From: JBDFMH01 sp047238125
GTDB lineage: Bacteria; Pseudomonadota; Alphaproteobacteria; Sphingomonadales; Sphingomonadaceae
Direction: 5' to 3'
Assembly (NCBI RefSeq): GCF_047238125.1
Contig: NZ_JBDFMH010000001.1
Span: forward strand, 868,001 to 932,000
DNA length: 64,000 nt
The notes beneath the pieces are model-generated. The model did not search any database. It worked only from the letters and a program-made list of their open reading frames with translations, and was not told where the DNA came from. The position numbers were made by a program, and so were the translations under genes. Positions 9,495 to 18,216 of this stretch are shown here, piece after piece. Within the stretch, counting starts at the first letter, position 1; the number at the start of each line of letters is the position of its first letter.

Positions 9495-11309
9495 TCATGG
9501 CCGGCTCCACGGGACGAGCTTGGCCGTAAGCGACATCAGGAAGCGCAGATCGCCGCGCCGGGTCTGGAAGCCCGCCGTCTTCAGCGGCTTGGCGAGGGTG
9601 AGATCGAGCCGGGCGCGATCGCCATAGGTGATCCGCGCCCCGCCGCCTGCCGATGCCAGATCGGATCGGCCTGGCGGCACCGGTACCGGCGCGTTCCGAT
9701 TCCAGACGCGCGCGACATCCGCGAACACATAGGGCTGGATCGCGACGCTGGTGATCGACTCGGGAACCAGCTTGCCGATGCGAACCTCGGCACTCACGCC
9801 GACGCCGCTGTCGCCGATGATCGTGCCCGGATCATAGCCGCGACCGACCGTATAGTTGCCACCGGAGAACTCTTCGTAGCTGACGAGCGAACGGCGGGAA
9901 TATTGCGCGCGTGGTGCCAGCGAGAAGGCGATGTTGGGCATCGGACGCAGCTCGACCAGGCCCTGAAAGCGGATCAGCGCCGCCTGTGGGTCGCCCTCGA
10001 TCCGGCTCAGCGCGAGCTGCTGCGCGGGGGTGGCGCCGGCGGGCAGGCAGCGCGTAAAGCCCGGCCCGCAGCCATTGCTCGCACCGAATATGTCGAGGCC
10101 CTTGCGGAACTCGATCGACCCGGCGGCGCGCCAGCGCGGCTCGACCGAAGAATAGCCTTGGACGCTGCCGATGCTCAGCCGATCGAGCGAGTCGAAATCG
10201 AGCCGCAGATAGGCGATGCGCAATTCGTCGCGGCTGGCCGGTCCGAAGCCTTGCAGGCGGACGCGCTGATCGATGAAATCCAGCCCGATCGCGCCGCGCA
10301 GGTTGGCGGCTTCGCTGCGCAGGAACGGATAACCGCCTTCGATGCTGCCGACGAAGGTCTTGGCGCGCACCTGCGCCGCGCCGCCTGGACCGACGCCGCC
10401 GGTATCGGGCTTTGTCCAGGCCTGGGTCGCGCGCACCCCGAGCGTGGCGCCGTCCGATCCCACGCGCAGGTCATAGCCGCCCTGCAGGACATGCTGCTCC
10501 TCGAAATCGGCGGTCGCGAAATAGCCAAGCGTGAGCCGATCGCCGGCGCCAAGCAGATCGTAGAACTCGCCGCGTAGCAGCCCGCCGAACCGACCGACTT
10601 CCTTGGAACCGTAATTCTGGACGTTGAAGTCGACCGATACCGGCGTGCGCGAAACCGTGACCTCGCCGACCACTTCGCCCGGCGTAGTGCCTGCAGGACG
10701 CAGCGTGAGCCGCACGTCATAGCCAGGAATATCGCGTGCCAGCAGTAGATAACGGGCGGCTTCCTGCTCGTTGAAGGCAGGCTGGTCGGTCAGCTTGCCG
10801 AGATAGGACGCGATCAGCTTTTCCGAATTGCCGGCGTCGCCGCGTACCTGGACCGCGACCAGTTTCGCCATCAGCACATCGAAACGGACGACTCCGTTCT
10901 CGATCCGCTGCGCCGGCACCTGGACCGCGGCAAGATAACCCTGGCGGCGCAGGATGGTGGCAGCCCGATCGCGGATCTCGCAGACCGTGGCGATCGGCAC
11001 TTCGCGCCCGGTGAAGTCTGCATAGGCCGGGGCCAGGGTCTCCGGCGACACGACGCGCAGATTGTCGAACTGCACGCTGTCGATCCGGACGTTGATCGCC
11101 GCATAGCGCGGATCGGCGAGCGGGCAGGGCGCGCGCTCGATCCCGCCGTCCACAGTAAGGCGCGAGGGCGCGCGCGGCGCCGGGCCGATCGGCGCGCGGT
11201 TGATCTCTTCACGGGTCGGCGTGGTCGATTGAGCCAGCGCGCTCCCCGCACCAGTCGCGAGCGTCGCCATCAGCAGACCGGAACGGGCCACTCGTCCCAT
11301 GGATGCCAT
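9495..11309 (-). CDS. TpsB/FhaC/ShlB-family outer-membrane transporter
   Basis: This 604-residue protein is the outer-membrane pore of a two-partner secretion system. It recognises the TPS domain of its partner and passes it to the cell surface. The signal peptide ends near SALAQ. POTRA-like domains occupy about residues 60-200 (for example the stretch containing FDNLRVVSPETL and RRQGYLAAVQVPAQR). The rest is an alternating beta-barrel region containing VSVDFNVQNYGSKEVGR, typical of ShlB/FhaC. I start it at the ATG at 11309 because AAGGGGGG lies 7 nt upstream at 11317-11324; an upstream start at 11336 has no such site. The tpsA gene follows 42 nt downstream on the same strand, so the pair is almost certainly co-transcribed. 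The C-terminus lacks the usual terminal aromatic residue. Confidence 0.93.
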   Translation of the reverse strand: MASMGRVARSGLLMATLATGAGSALAQSTTPTREEINRAPIGPAPRAPSRLTVDGGIERAPCPLADPRYAAINVRIDSVQFDNLRVVSPETLAPAYADFTGREVPIATVCEIRDRAATILRRQGYLAAVQVPAQRIENGVVRFDVLMAKLVAVQVRGDAGNSEKLIASYLGKLTDQPAFNEQEAARYLLLARDIPGYDVRLTLRPAGTTPGEVVGEVTVSRTPVSVDFNVQNYGSKEVGRFGGLLRGEFYDLLGAGDRLTLGYFATADFEEQHVLQGGYDLRVGSDGATLGVRATQAWTKPDTGGVGPGGAAQVRAKTFVGSIEGGYPFLRSEAANLRGAIGLDFIDQRVRLQGFGPASRDELRIAYLRLDFDSLDRLSIGSVQGYSSVEPRWRAAGSIEFRKGLDIFGASNGCGPGFTRCLPAGATPAQQLALSRIEGDPQAALIRFQGLVELRPMPNIAFSLAPRAQYSRRSLVSYEEFSGGNYTVGRGYDPGTIIGDSGVGVSAEVRIGKLVPESITSVAIQPYVFADVARVWNRNAPVPVPPGRSDLASAGGGARITYGDRARLDLTLAKPLKTAGFQTRRGDLRFLMSLTAKLVPWSRP

Positions 11310-11568
11310 CGTCGCGCCCCCCTTGCGCCAAGCCACAGGCTAGGGCGCCAGGCGCCCCGCCGAAAACAGCGACCGCATAGCCCCGCGAAACTGCGCGCCA
11401 TGCGAACTTCCGCACGATCACCGCTCAAGCGGGCATCGGCGGATCAGTGCTTCCCTGCGACCTCCGGGAGGCGGGGGCGCGCGGTTCATCCGGCATCACC
11501 CCCCTCGGGAACTGGCTATCATCCGGCCCCCGAGTCTTCAAGCACGGGGCTCGCCCCGCACGCGTCGT
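11310..11568. other. 259-nt gap between the CHAT/cyclase genes and the tpsB-tpsA pair
   Basis: No convincing gene lies here. On the minus strand a short GC hairpin (CGGGG-CTCG-CCCCG, 11544-11557) follows the end of the exported-protein gene, but no T-run follows it, so it is at best a weak terminator. The rest could hold a promoter for tpsB-tpsA. I see no clear -35/-10 pair. Whether the five genes form one transcript or two depends on this stretch. Confidence 0.45.
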
Positions 11569-12330
11569 TCAACCCGCCGCCGGCTTGCCGCCTTCCGGCA
11601 CCGCAACCGTCTCGATCAGCAGGTCGAGCTGGGCCTGGCAGCCATTCTTGATCAGCGCCGCGGCCGTATCCTCCAGTCCTTGGGGGTTGCTACCCAGCAC
11701 CGCGAACTTCAGCACGGTGGGCGCTGCCGCCCCAGGCCAACTGATCCGATATTCGGCGCCATTCGCGATCGGCAAGGCGGCCGGCCAGGGCTTGGCCGAC
11801 TGACCCTTCAGCCACATCGTCTTCTCGGCCTTCCCGTCGGCGCCGGCCAGCGTCATCTCGGTCGCCGCGCTCGCATCCGCACGCCAGAGCGTGACCGCGG
11901 CCGGATCGGCGACGCAGAAGGATGAATTTCGCTCGATATCGACATACCAGATGTTCGGATTCTTGCCGTTGTCCGCGGGCGCCGTCGCGGCCACGCCGCC
12001 GCGCACCGCCCCGATCCGGGCGCGCCGCTCGGAGCGCTGGTTGACCAGCGAGGCCAGCGTCGTGCGGGTCTCCGCCGGCGGCGAAGCGCTCGCGGTTGGG
12101 CTGAAGCTGCCCGGGCCCTTCAGCGTACGGGTGCCGCGTCCATCGAGCACCACGACCTGATCGTTGGCCTTGAGCACGATCTTTGCGGAGTCGGGAATCG
12201 CCTTGCCCGGCGGGAAGCTGCGCGCGGACGGGCCACTCGATCGAACCACCAGCGTTTCCGCCGCGGCGACCCCGCCATAGGCCAAGGCTGCGGCGCAGAG
12301 CGCCCCCCCAGCAACGCTAATCCAAGACAA
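11569..12330 (-). CDS. Exported protein of unknown function, possibly FecR-like, in the CHAT-cyclase operon
   Basis: This 253-residue protein has an N-terminal signal peptide (cleavage near VAAAET). A short beta-rich domain (about residues 25-85) has the rhythm of a FecR/SH3-like barrel around KIVLKANDQVVVLDGRGTR. After a low-complexity stretch the remainder is unassigned. The start is TTG at 12330, decided by AGGAGG five bases upstream (GATCAGGAGGCAGCT-TTG). It overlaps the end of the cyclase gene by 14 nt, so translation is probably coupled. FecR-like domains occur with CHASE2 cyclases in other bacteria, which fits, but the assignment is by eye only. The likely location is the periplasm. 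Confidence 0.7.
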   Translation of the reverse strand: MSWISVAGGALCAAALAYGGVAAAETLVVRSSGPSARSFPPGKAIPDSAKIVLKANDQVVVLDGRGTRTLKGPGSFSPTASASPPAETRTTLASLVNQRSERRARIGAVRGGVAATAPADNGKNPNIWYVDIERNSSFCVADPAAVTLWRADASAATEMTLAGADGKAEKTMWLKGQSAKPWPAALPIANGAEYRISWPGAAAPTVLKFAVLGSNPQGLEDTAAALIKNGCQAQLDLLIETVAVPEGGKPAAG

Positions 12331-14335
12331 AGCTGCCTCCTGATCCTACCTGTTTCAAACGATATACTAGATTTGCGACACCCGCATCATCGGGATGGTC
12401 ACCGGCATATTCCTCCAGCCTTTGTAAGGCTTGTGGATCGCCTTGATCGAAAGCGTTCACCATGTCTGTGAACGCTGTCACATCCGCCGCACTCATCTGC
12501 GGCACCGGTTCCCAGACTGCGATCGGCGTCGATCGGCCGCGGACCGCGACGCGGCCCATCGGGCGGAACAGCGTCAGCGTCGAGCGTGCTCGCGCGGTAT
12601 CGCTCAGCAGCACCTTGGTCTTGAGCTGCTTGTTGGCGCCTTCGAGCCGGGCGGCGAGGTTCATGCTGTCGCCGAGCGCGGTATATTGCATTCGCCCCTC
12701 GCCGCCGAAATTGCCGACGATCGCCTCGCCGCGGTGGACGCCGACGCGAGTGACCCCGATCGGCGGCACCCCGGGCGGCGCGCTCGTCCGGAACACTTCC
12801 CCGGCCTGATACATCGCGATCGCCGCCTTGGCGGCACGATCGGCATCGTCGGGTCGTGAGATCGGCGCGCCCCAGAAGGCGACGACCGCATCGCCAACGA
12901 ACTTGTCGATCGTGCCGCCATGTTCCAACACCACGGCACTCAACCGATCGAGATAGGAATTCAGCAGGAAAGCGACCATTTCCGGTTCGATCGCATGGCT
13001 GAGCTTGGTGAAGCCCTCAAGGTCGGAGAAAAGCGCGTAAATCTCGCGCTTCTCGCCATGCAGTGCCAAGCGATCCGGATTGCGGAGCAATTCGTTGGCA
13101 ATGTCGACGGGCAGATATTTACCGAGCGCCGACTGCGCGAAACGACGCTGGTCTGACGTGACCGCCCGTGCGGCGGCCGACACCGCCGAGAACGCGACGA
13201 TCCAGCCGACCGCCCAGCCGAAGGCGGGAACCCGCTGTGTATCAACGCCAAGCGATCGCAGCCAGAAGGGCAGCGCGGCGATCAGCGCCAACTGGAGCAC
13301 GAACAGCAGTCCCGCCACGATCGGCTTCACGTCAAGTAGCGCCGTGCCCGCTGCGCAGGCGATCACCAGCAATGCGGCAAGCCAGACGAGCCAATAAGGT
13401 GTCACCACCAGCCGCTTGGCGTCGAGAAGTTGCGCAAGCAGGGTGGCGTGGACCTCGAGCCCGGTGGTGGTCTGATTGGTCAGCCGCGTCGCCGGTGTCT
13501 CGAACTGGTCGATATCGGCGATGTCGCCACCGATCAGGACATAGCGGCCCTGGATCTGGTCGCGCATCGCATCGGCGAGAGCGGGATTTTCGAACAGCTC
13601 GATCGAAAGGCTGTTGAACACCGGCCGCTCGGGATCGGCGGGCAGGCGATAGCGGATGCCGCCCTGATAATCGCGAAAGCGGGTATCGCCGGCAACCGCA
13701 TTGGGCAGCAGCGGCGGCAACACGGCGGGCTGGGTCGGCCAGCTCCGCGCGACATTGTCGGGATCGGCTTCGAGCCGAATGCTCGTCGGGCGGACGTTGC
13801 CCGGCTTCAGCTGCTTCAGGAAACTCGCGAGGAATTCCTCCTGCCAGACCTGCATGAAATTGGCGTTGGTGGCGTTCGACGCAAAGCCCAGATAGGTCGG
13901 CGTGCGCATGCCCCGGAAGGCGCGGATCAGTTCCGGATCCTCAGGCTGCGGCTGATCGATCAGGATATCGATGCCGATCGCCTTGGCGCCGAGACGGTCG
14001 ATGTTCGTCAATGCCTTGGCCAGCAACGCGCGATCGAGAGGCGATCGCTTGCCGGTCAGTTCCAGCGTGCGATCGGTATAGACCACCATCACGATCCGCG
14101 GATCCTGCTCCACCTGCGGCGCGGTGACGAGGGCGCGCACGTCATAGAGCGCCCGTTCCGCATCCACGGCGAGCGGGATCGACCAGCCGAAGCGCGCGAA
14201 CAGGAGGGCGATGACAAGGAACAGGATCGTGACCGCGATCCGCGCCCAGCCGACCTGGCGGGCAAGTCGCCGGATCGAACCGCCGCCGTCCGCGATCGCG
14301 GCGGACATGTCGCCGCGGACGCGGTCCATCCTCAC
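12317..14335 (-). CDS. CHASE2-domain transmembrane class III adenylyl cyclase
   Basis: This roughly 670-residue protein should make cAMP in response to an envelope signal. A transmembrane helix at about residues 32-52 precedes a periplasmic CHASE2 sensor (about 55-305). Three more membrane helices span about 315-395. A cytoplasmic class III cyclase domain (about 430-600) follows, and then a short helical tail. The catalytic set looks intact: metal-binding D438 (FSDLEGFT) and D482 (KFVGDAVVAF), K478 of the adenine-selective type, and the GDSMNLAARLEG motif with Asp, Asn and Arg. The start is either GTG at 14335, which overlaps the CHAT stop as GTGA, or ATG at 14329. It sits between a secreted CHAT protein and an exported FecR-like protein. 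Confidence 0.93.
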   Translation of the reverse strand: MRMDRVRGDMSAAIADGGGSIRRLARQVGWARIAVTILFLVIALLFARFGWSIPLAVDAERALYDVRALVTAPQVEQDPRIVMVVYTDRTLELTGKRSPLDRALLAKALTNIDRLGAKAIGIDILIDQPQPEDPELIRAFRGMRTPTYLGFASNATNANFMQVWQEEFLASFLKQLKPGNVRPTSIRLEADPDNVARSWPTQPAVLPPLLPNAVAGDTRFRDYQGGIRYRLPADPERPVFNSLSIELFENPALADAMRDQIQGRYVLIGGDIADIDQFETPATRLTNQTTTGLEVHATLLAQLLDAKRLVVTPYWLVWLAALLVIACAAGTALLDVKPIVAGLLFVLQLALIAALPFWLRSLGVDTQRVPAFGWAVGWIVAFSAVSAAARAVTSDQRRFAQSALGKYLPVDIANELLRNPDRLALHGEKREIYALFSDLEGFTKLSHAIEPEMVAFLLNSYLDRLSAVVLEHGGTIDKFVGDAVVAFWGAPISRPDDADRAAKAAIAMYQAGEVFRTSAPPGVPPIGVTRVGVHRGEAIVGNFGGEGRMQYTALGDSMNLAARLEGANKQLKTKVLLSDTARARSTLTLFRPMGRVAVRGRSTPIAVWEPVPQMSAADVTAFTDMVNAFDQGDPQALQRLEEYAGDHPDDAGVANLVYRLKQVGSGGSFVLD

Positions 14336-17300
14336 CGTCGCGCGGCCCGGTCCGCTCCGCCCGGACGGGACGCGGACGCCGGCGCGCGCAGTACGGGCTG
14401 TGCACCGTCACCCACGATCGAGAAGCCTGCCCAGTAATAGGGATGCGACGTGGCCGCTTCGTCCATCAGCTTGACCTGTGCCACGCGCAACGCCTCGGCC
14501 ACGCTGGTGCCGGCCTGCGCATCGAACAGGCCGGAGATCAGCCGCTCGGTAGCGCGGAAATCGTCCGGCGCAGGCCAGTGGCTGGCAAGCACGGATCGCC
14601 CACCGGCACCGACGAACGCCCGCACCAAGCCGTCGAGCGCCGATCCGCCACCGCGCGTGACGCCGACTTCGCGGGTCGCCTCGACCGTTGCTTTGCCGGC
14701 GGTATCGCAGGCCGAGAGGATCACGAGATCGGCGTTCAGCCGCAGATCATAGATTTCGCTGAAGGTGAGCAGCCCATCCGATCCCGCTCCACCGAACGAT
14801 GTGAGCAATGCTGGGCGGGCCGGGCATTCGGGGCGCGGCGCGGTCACCAGCCCGTGGGTTGCGAAGTGGAGGATGCGGTAGTCGGCGAGATCGTCGCGCG
14901 ACTTGACCGCGGTGTCGCTGAATTCGGATCCGGTGACGACATTGGCGACGGTCGCGCCGATGATCGATTGCGCGGTCCGCAATTCGGTCGCGGCGATCGG
15001 CTTGTTCCATTCCGACAGCGGCCAGTTGCAGTCGATCGCGCCGTCCGACGACAGCGATCGCGTCGCGGTCAGCTGAGTGAAGCGGGAGAGCGGTGCGTTC
15101 TGCCCGAAGCCCAGATATTCGCGCCGCGCCGAGGAGGGGGCAGCGTTGCGCACGTCGCGAAAGCCGCGCGCCGAGACCGCTGTCGAGACATCGGCACTGC
15201 GGCCGAGCCACTTGATGCCGGTGAAATCGAACTCGTCCGCGTTCGGCTGCTTGTTGCGCGCGAGATAAGCGTCGACGCCCGCCTGCTCGGTGACCAGCAG
15301 GTTGGCGGGCAGCTGCAGCATCGCGCCGTCCGGCTCGAACACCAGATGCTTCGCCGCACCGAGCCGATCGGCGACCGGGCCGAACAGATCGAGATAAAGC
15401 GCGCGCGATGCCGCGACGTCGAACGGGAAGGTCAGGAGCTGGCCGTCCTGTTCCTTGACGATCGTATCGCGCAGCGCGGCCACGCGCGTCTCCAGCGCCT
15501 TGGCCTTGATGGGTGCGGCAAAGGCGGTCGCCCCCGCCGCATCGGCATAGATGCCATAGACGTCGTTACCGACGATCGCGAGCTTGAGATACGCTTCGTC
15601 GGGTTTCAGCGCCTTGCGCAGATCGGCCAGCGTCAGCGCCTGGGTCGAGATTGCACTGTAGCGCGGATATTCCGCCAGCTTGTTCTGGGTCGCGATCTGG
15701 TCGGCTTCCAGCCCGGTCAGGCCCGTGCGCAACTGATCGAGGCGCAGCTTTTCTTCCGGCGTGGTCTGCGGGGCCGCCGACAGCCGCGCGATCTCGATCC
15801 GGCTGCGTTCGATGTCGCGGGTCAGGGTCACCGATTGGCGGAAAAGGCGCGACGCCTCGTCGCTGCCACCCGATAGCTCGCGTGCGAGGATCGCCTGGGT
15901 ATCCGCGACGCCGGGGCGCACGATCGTCTCGCTTGCCAGGAAAAAATCATCCACGAGCGCCGGATTTGCGGGAATTTCGCGCGCGAGCAGCGCAAAATAG
16001 GGGGCGAGCAGATTGTCGTAGCCCGTTGTCGCCCCCCCGCTGGCGGTGATCCCGGCCACTACCTCGCGATAGAGCGCAAGCGATGCCGCGCTTTGCCCAC
16101 GCCGGCCGAGGAATGCCGCCAGCCGGGCCTTCGATGCATTGGCCGCAGCGGAATTGGGATATTCGCCTTCCAGCAACGCCAGCGCATCGCGGAGGATCTT
16201 CTCCGATCCAGCAAGATCGCCATTGGCCTCGGCGACGGCGGCGAGCTCTGCCATCGTTTGCCCGCGCAGCCGCGTGATCGAGACGACCCGGCCCTCGCGG
16301 ATCGCGATCAGATCCGCCAGCGCCTTCGTCAGCGCCGCTTGCGCGCCCGGCAGGTCACCGCGCAGCCGCTGGATCGTGCCTTTCAGCTCCAGCGCCTGGG
16401 CGTCGAGGATCGCGACCTTCTCGTCTGCAGTCAGGCTGGCATTCTCGGTCAGCCCCAACTGCCGCGCCATCGGCACCGCGGTGTTGATCTCGGATGCGGC
16501 CAATGCGTCGATCTCGGCGGTCTCGGGCTTCGCATCCGCCATGCCGACAGCGGCAAGCGGCCGATCGAGCTCTGCAACGGCGGCATCCAGCTTCTGCTGG
16601 TTGAGCAGATGGATGGCATAGAGGTTACGGCGCAGGCGCAACTGCACCGGATCCGCGGTCGGGATCAGCGACGCTTGCGCGAACAGCCCGTCGGCTTCGG
16701 CGAACTCGCCCAGATTGCTCTTCTGCAACGCGCGATTGACGAGATATTCGCCGTTGCGGTTGCCGCCCATCCCGGGCGCCCGCTGCAGCAGCGTGTCGAA
16801 GAATTCGGCTGCCTCGGCATAACTGCCGCTATTGTTGCGGCGATAGCCTTCCTGCAGTGCCGCATCGAGGTCCAGATTGCCGGCCTGCACGCGTGCGAAA
16901 GCGGCCGGATCGGCGACCGATGTGGTGGCGACCGCAATCTCGCCAGGGATGATCCGGTCGGCGATGATGGTGCGCAAGGCGAGCTGCAAGGGACTGTCGT
17001 AGCCGGACAGGCCCTCGGCGATATAGGTCGTGCGCCCGCGTGCGAGGCTATAGGTACGGTAGCCGACATTGCCTGAGTTCAGGGCACAGTCCGCCTGCTG
17101 CACGGCCCCGAGATCTGCGATCTGGCCAGGGGCGGCAGGGGCGGGACACTGGGCACGATCGGCACGCAGCGCGGAAACGCGCGCGACTGGATCGTCCGCG
17201 CCGTTACGCAGCGCATAGACCTGGCCGATCGGCGCGGATGCGTCGCGGCAAAGGATCGTCCAGCTGCGATCGAACATGCCCTTCAGCGCCGGATCGACTG

Positions 17301-17445
17301 CCTTCGACTGCATCTGGCACAGCACGCCGGCGCCGCTGCCGAGCCTGAAGCTGTTCATCACGCTCGGCTTCATCGCCGGTTGCGCGACCGCCGGCAACGA
17401 TGCGCCGAGCGCAGTCGCCGCCAAGAGAGTGAAGATGTGACGCAC
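14332..17445 (-). CDS. Secreted TPR-CHAT (caspase-like) protein
   Basis: This 1037-residue protein has a signal peptide ending near PAVAQ, so it acts outside the cytoplasm. Residues about 190-550 are helical TPR-like repeats (for example GSYAEAAEFFDTLLQRAP). The C-terminal 300 residues are a CHAT domain, a clan CD caspase/separase relative. The predicted catalytic dyad is present: His864 in HFATHG and Cys913 in ILSACDT. The domain closes with RSVLASHWPAPDD and HPYYWAGFSIVGDG. The start is GTG at 17445, with GGGAGG five bases upstream. It is the first gene of the minus-strand train and its stop overlaps the cyclase start. A substrate is not evident; the TpsA exoprotein, TpsB or another envelope protein are candidates by context. 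Confidence 0.93.
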   Translation of the reverse strand: MRHIFTLLAATALGASLPAVAQPAMKPSVMNSFRLGSGAGVLCQMQSKAVDPALKGMFDRSWTILCRDASAPIGQVYALRNGADDPVARVSALRADRAQCPAPAAPGQIADLGAVQQADCALNSGNVGYRTYSLARGRTTYIAEGLSGYDSPLQLALRTIIADRIIPGEIAVATTSVADPAAFARVQAGNLDLDAALQEGYRRNNSGSYAEAAEFFDTLLQRAPGMGGNRNGEYLVNRALQKSNLGEFAEADGLFAQASLIPTADPVQLRLRRNLYAIHLLNQQKLDAAVAELDRPLAAVGMADAKPETAEIDALAASEINTAVPMARQLGLTENASLTADEKVAILDAQALELKGTIQRLRGDLPGAQAALTKALADLIAIREGRVVSITRLRGQTMAELAAVAEANGDLAGSEKILRDALALLEGEYPNSAAANASKARLAAFLGRRGQSAASLALYREVVAGITASGGATTGYDNLLAPYFALLAREIPANPALVDDFFLASETIVRPGVADTQAILARELSGGSDEASRLFRQSVTLTRDIERSRIEIARLSAAPQTTPEEKLRLDQLRTGLTGLEADQIATQNKLAEYPRYSAISTQALTLADLRKALKPDEAYLKLAIVGNDVYGIYADAAGATAFAAPIKAKALETRVAALRDTIVKEQDGQLLTFPFDVAASRALYLDLFGPVADRLGAAKHLVFEPDGAMLQLPANLLVTEQAGVDAYLARNKQPNADEFDFTGIKWLGRSADVSTAVSARGFRDVRNAAPSSARREYLGFGQNAPLSRFTQLTATRSLSSDGAIDCNWPLSEWNKPIAATELRTAQSIIGATVANVVTGSEFSDTAVKSRDDLADYRILHFATHGLVTAPRPECPARPALLTSFGGAGSDGLLTFSEIYDLRLNADLVILSACDTAGKATVEATREVGVTRGGGSALDGLVRAFVGAGGRSVLASHWPAPDDFRATERLISGLFDAQAGTSVAEALRVAQVKLMDEAATSHPYYWAGFSIVGDGAQPVLRAPASASRPGGADRAARR

Positions 17446-17651
17446 AGTCGCCTCCCGCCAATGGCTCGATCGGCGACCGCAATCCCCCGCAGAAGCCCTG
17501 CGAGGGGTCCATCGCCTATCCTGTCGTTGCGCCCCGGTCGTGTCGTTCGACTCTTGGCATATACGATAGACAAAGCGGGCTGGGTTGCGAAGTCTTTCCG
17601 ATCACGGGGGCGATCGCCAACCGCGATTGTCAGGCCGAGGCCACAAACGAG
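17446..17651. other. Upstream region of the CHAT-cyclase-TPS gene train
   Basis: No gene is supported here. The promoter of the long minus-strand operon is expected in this stretch. It contains an AT-richer patch near 17555-17575 (around CTATCGTATATG on the minus strand) that could be a -10 region, but I cannot define a reliable -35 partner. Confidence 0.35.
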
Positions 17652-17684
17652 AACGGGCGCCCCTCGCGAAGAGGAACGCCCGTT
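17652..17684 (-). terminator. Rho-independent terminator of the small lipoprotein gene
   Basis: The stem AACGGGCG/CGCCCGTT (8 bp) is extended by two T-G pairs and CCTC/GAGG, closed by a TTCGC loop. It lies 37 nt downstream of the lipoprotein stop. On the minus strand it is followed by CTCGTTTG, a short T-rich run. Its near-perfect symmetry means it could act in both directions. Confidence 0.75.
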
Positions 17685-17721
17685 CGTATCAACCGGCGCG
17701 CGCTGCGGCGCACCGAGCGAC

Positions 17722-17970
17722 TTACATCGCGTTCGCCTCTGCGGCGTCCTCGACGTTGTCGGCGGCAGCTTCAGCGTTGTCCGCGGCGTTCTCGAGCGCA
17801 GCGGCCTCAGCCTCGTTGCTGGTGTTGTCGGCGGCTTCCTCGAGCACGTCGGCGGTGTTCTCCAGCGCCTCGGCGGTGTTCTCGGCGGCGTTCTCCGCGG
17901 CGGTGTCGGGCGTGCAAGCCGCCAAAGACATCAGGCCGGCGGCGGCGACGACAAAGCTCAGCTTCTTCAT
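17722..17970 (-). CDS. Small Ala/Glu/Asn-rich lipoprotein
   Basis: The 82-residue protein starts at ATG 17970 (MKKLSFVVAAAG), with GGGAG eight bases upstream. It has a lipoprotein signal and lipobox LAAC, so it should be lipidated at Cys19 and anchored to a membrane on the periplasmic side. The mature part is almost all A, E, N, D and T in short repeats such as AENTAEALENTADVLEEAADN, which would form one long acidic helix. It has no recognisable enzyme domain. It forms a single-gene unit with its own terminator. Its acidic composition stands out; function unknown. Confidence 0.8.
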   Translation of the reverse strand: MKKLSFVVAAAGLMSLAACTPDTAAENAAENTAEALENTADVLEEAADNTSNEAEAAALENAADNAEAAADNVEDAAEANAM

Positions 17971-18216
17971 TCGTGCTGCTCCCATAGCATCATAACGGGC
18001 GCGGCCCGAACGCCGTCCCAGACGCCCCATCTAGCGCCGCAATCTCTTCCGTCAACGTAGAAAACGAACGGTTTGAATGAATTCTGTTGCAGCGCAGCAC
18101 GAAAGAGCGCAACTTTCTTCGCATTGAAGCATTTCGTTCAGTGCGGTTGCCCGAAATCTTAGGTCAACCCAAATGCCGGAATTTCGGCGATTTTCCGGTT
18201 TGCGGAGGGAGCGAAA
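17971..18216. other. Divergent intergenic region, lipoprotein / glycosyltransferase
   Basis: Promoters for both flanking genes should lie here. Around 18061-18200 the base composition is visibly less GC-rich than the surrounding genes. The ribosome-binding site of the plus-strand gene (GGAGGGAG, ending seven bases before the ATG) is at its right edge. I found no EcfG-type promoter or operator I would defend. Confidence 0.4.

Noticed and set aside
6135..10577. A 1480-codon open frame on the plus strand
   Set aside because: It is antisense to tpsA and tpsB, has Arg/Ala/Asp-rich composition without domains, and reflects the GC-rich codon bias of the real genes.
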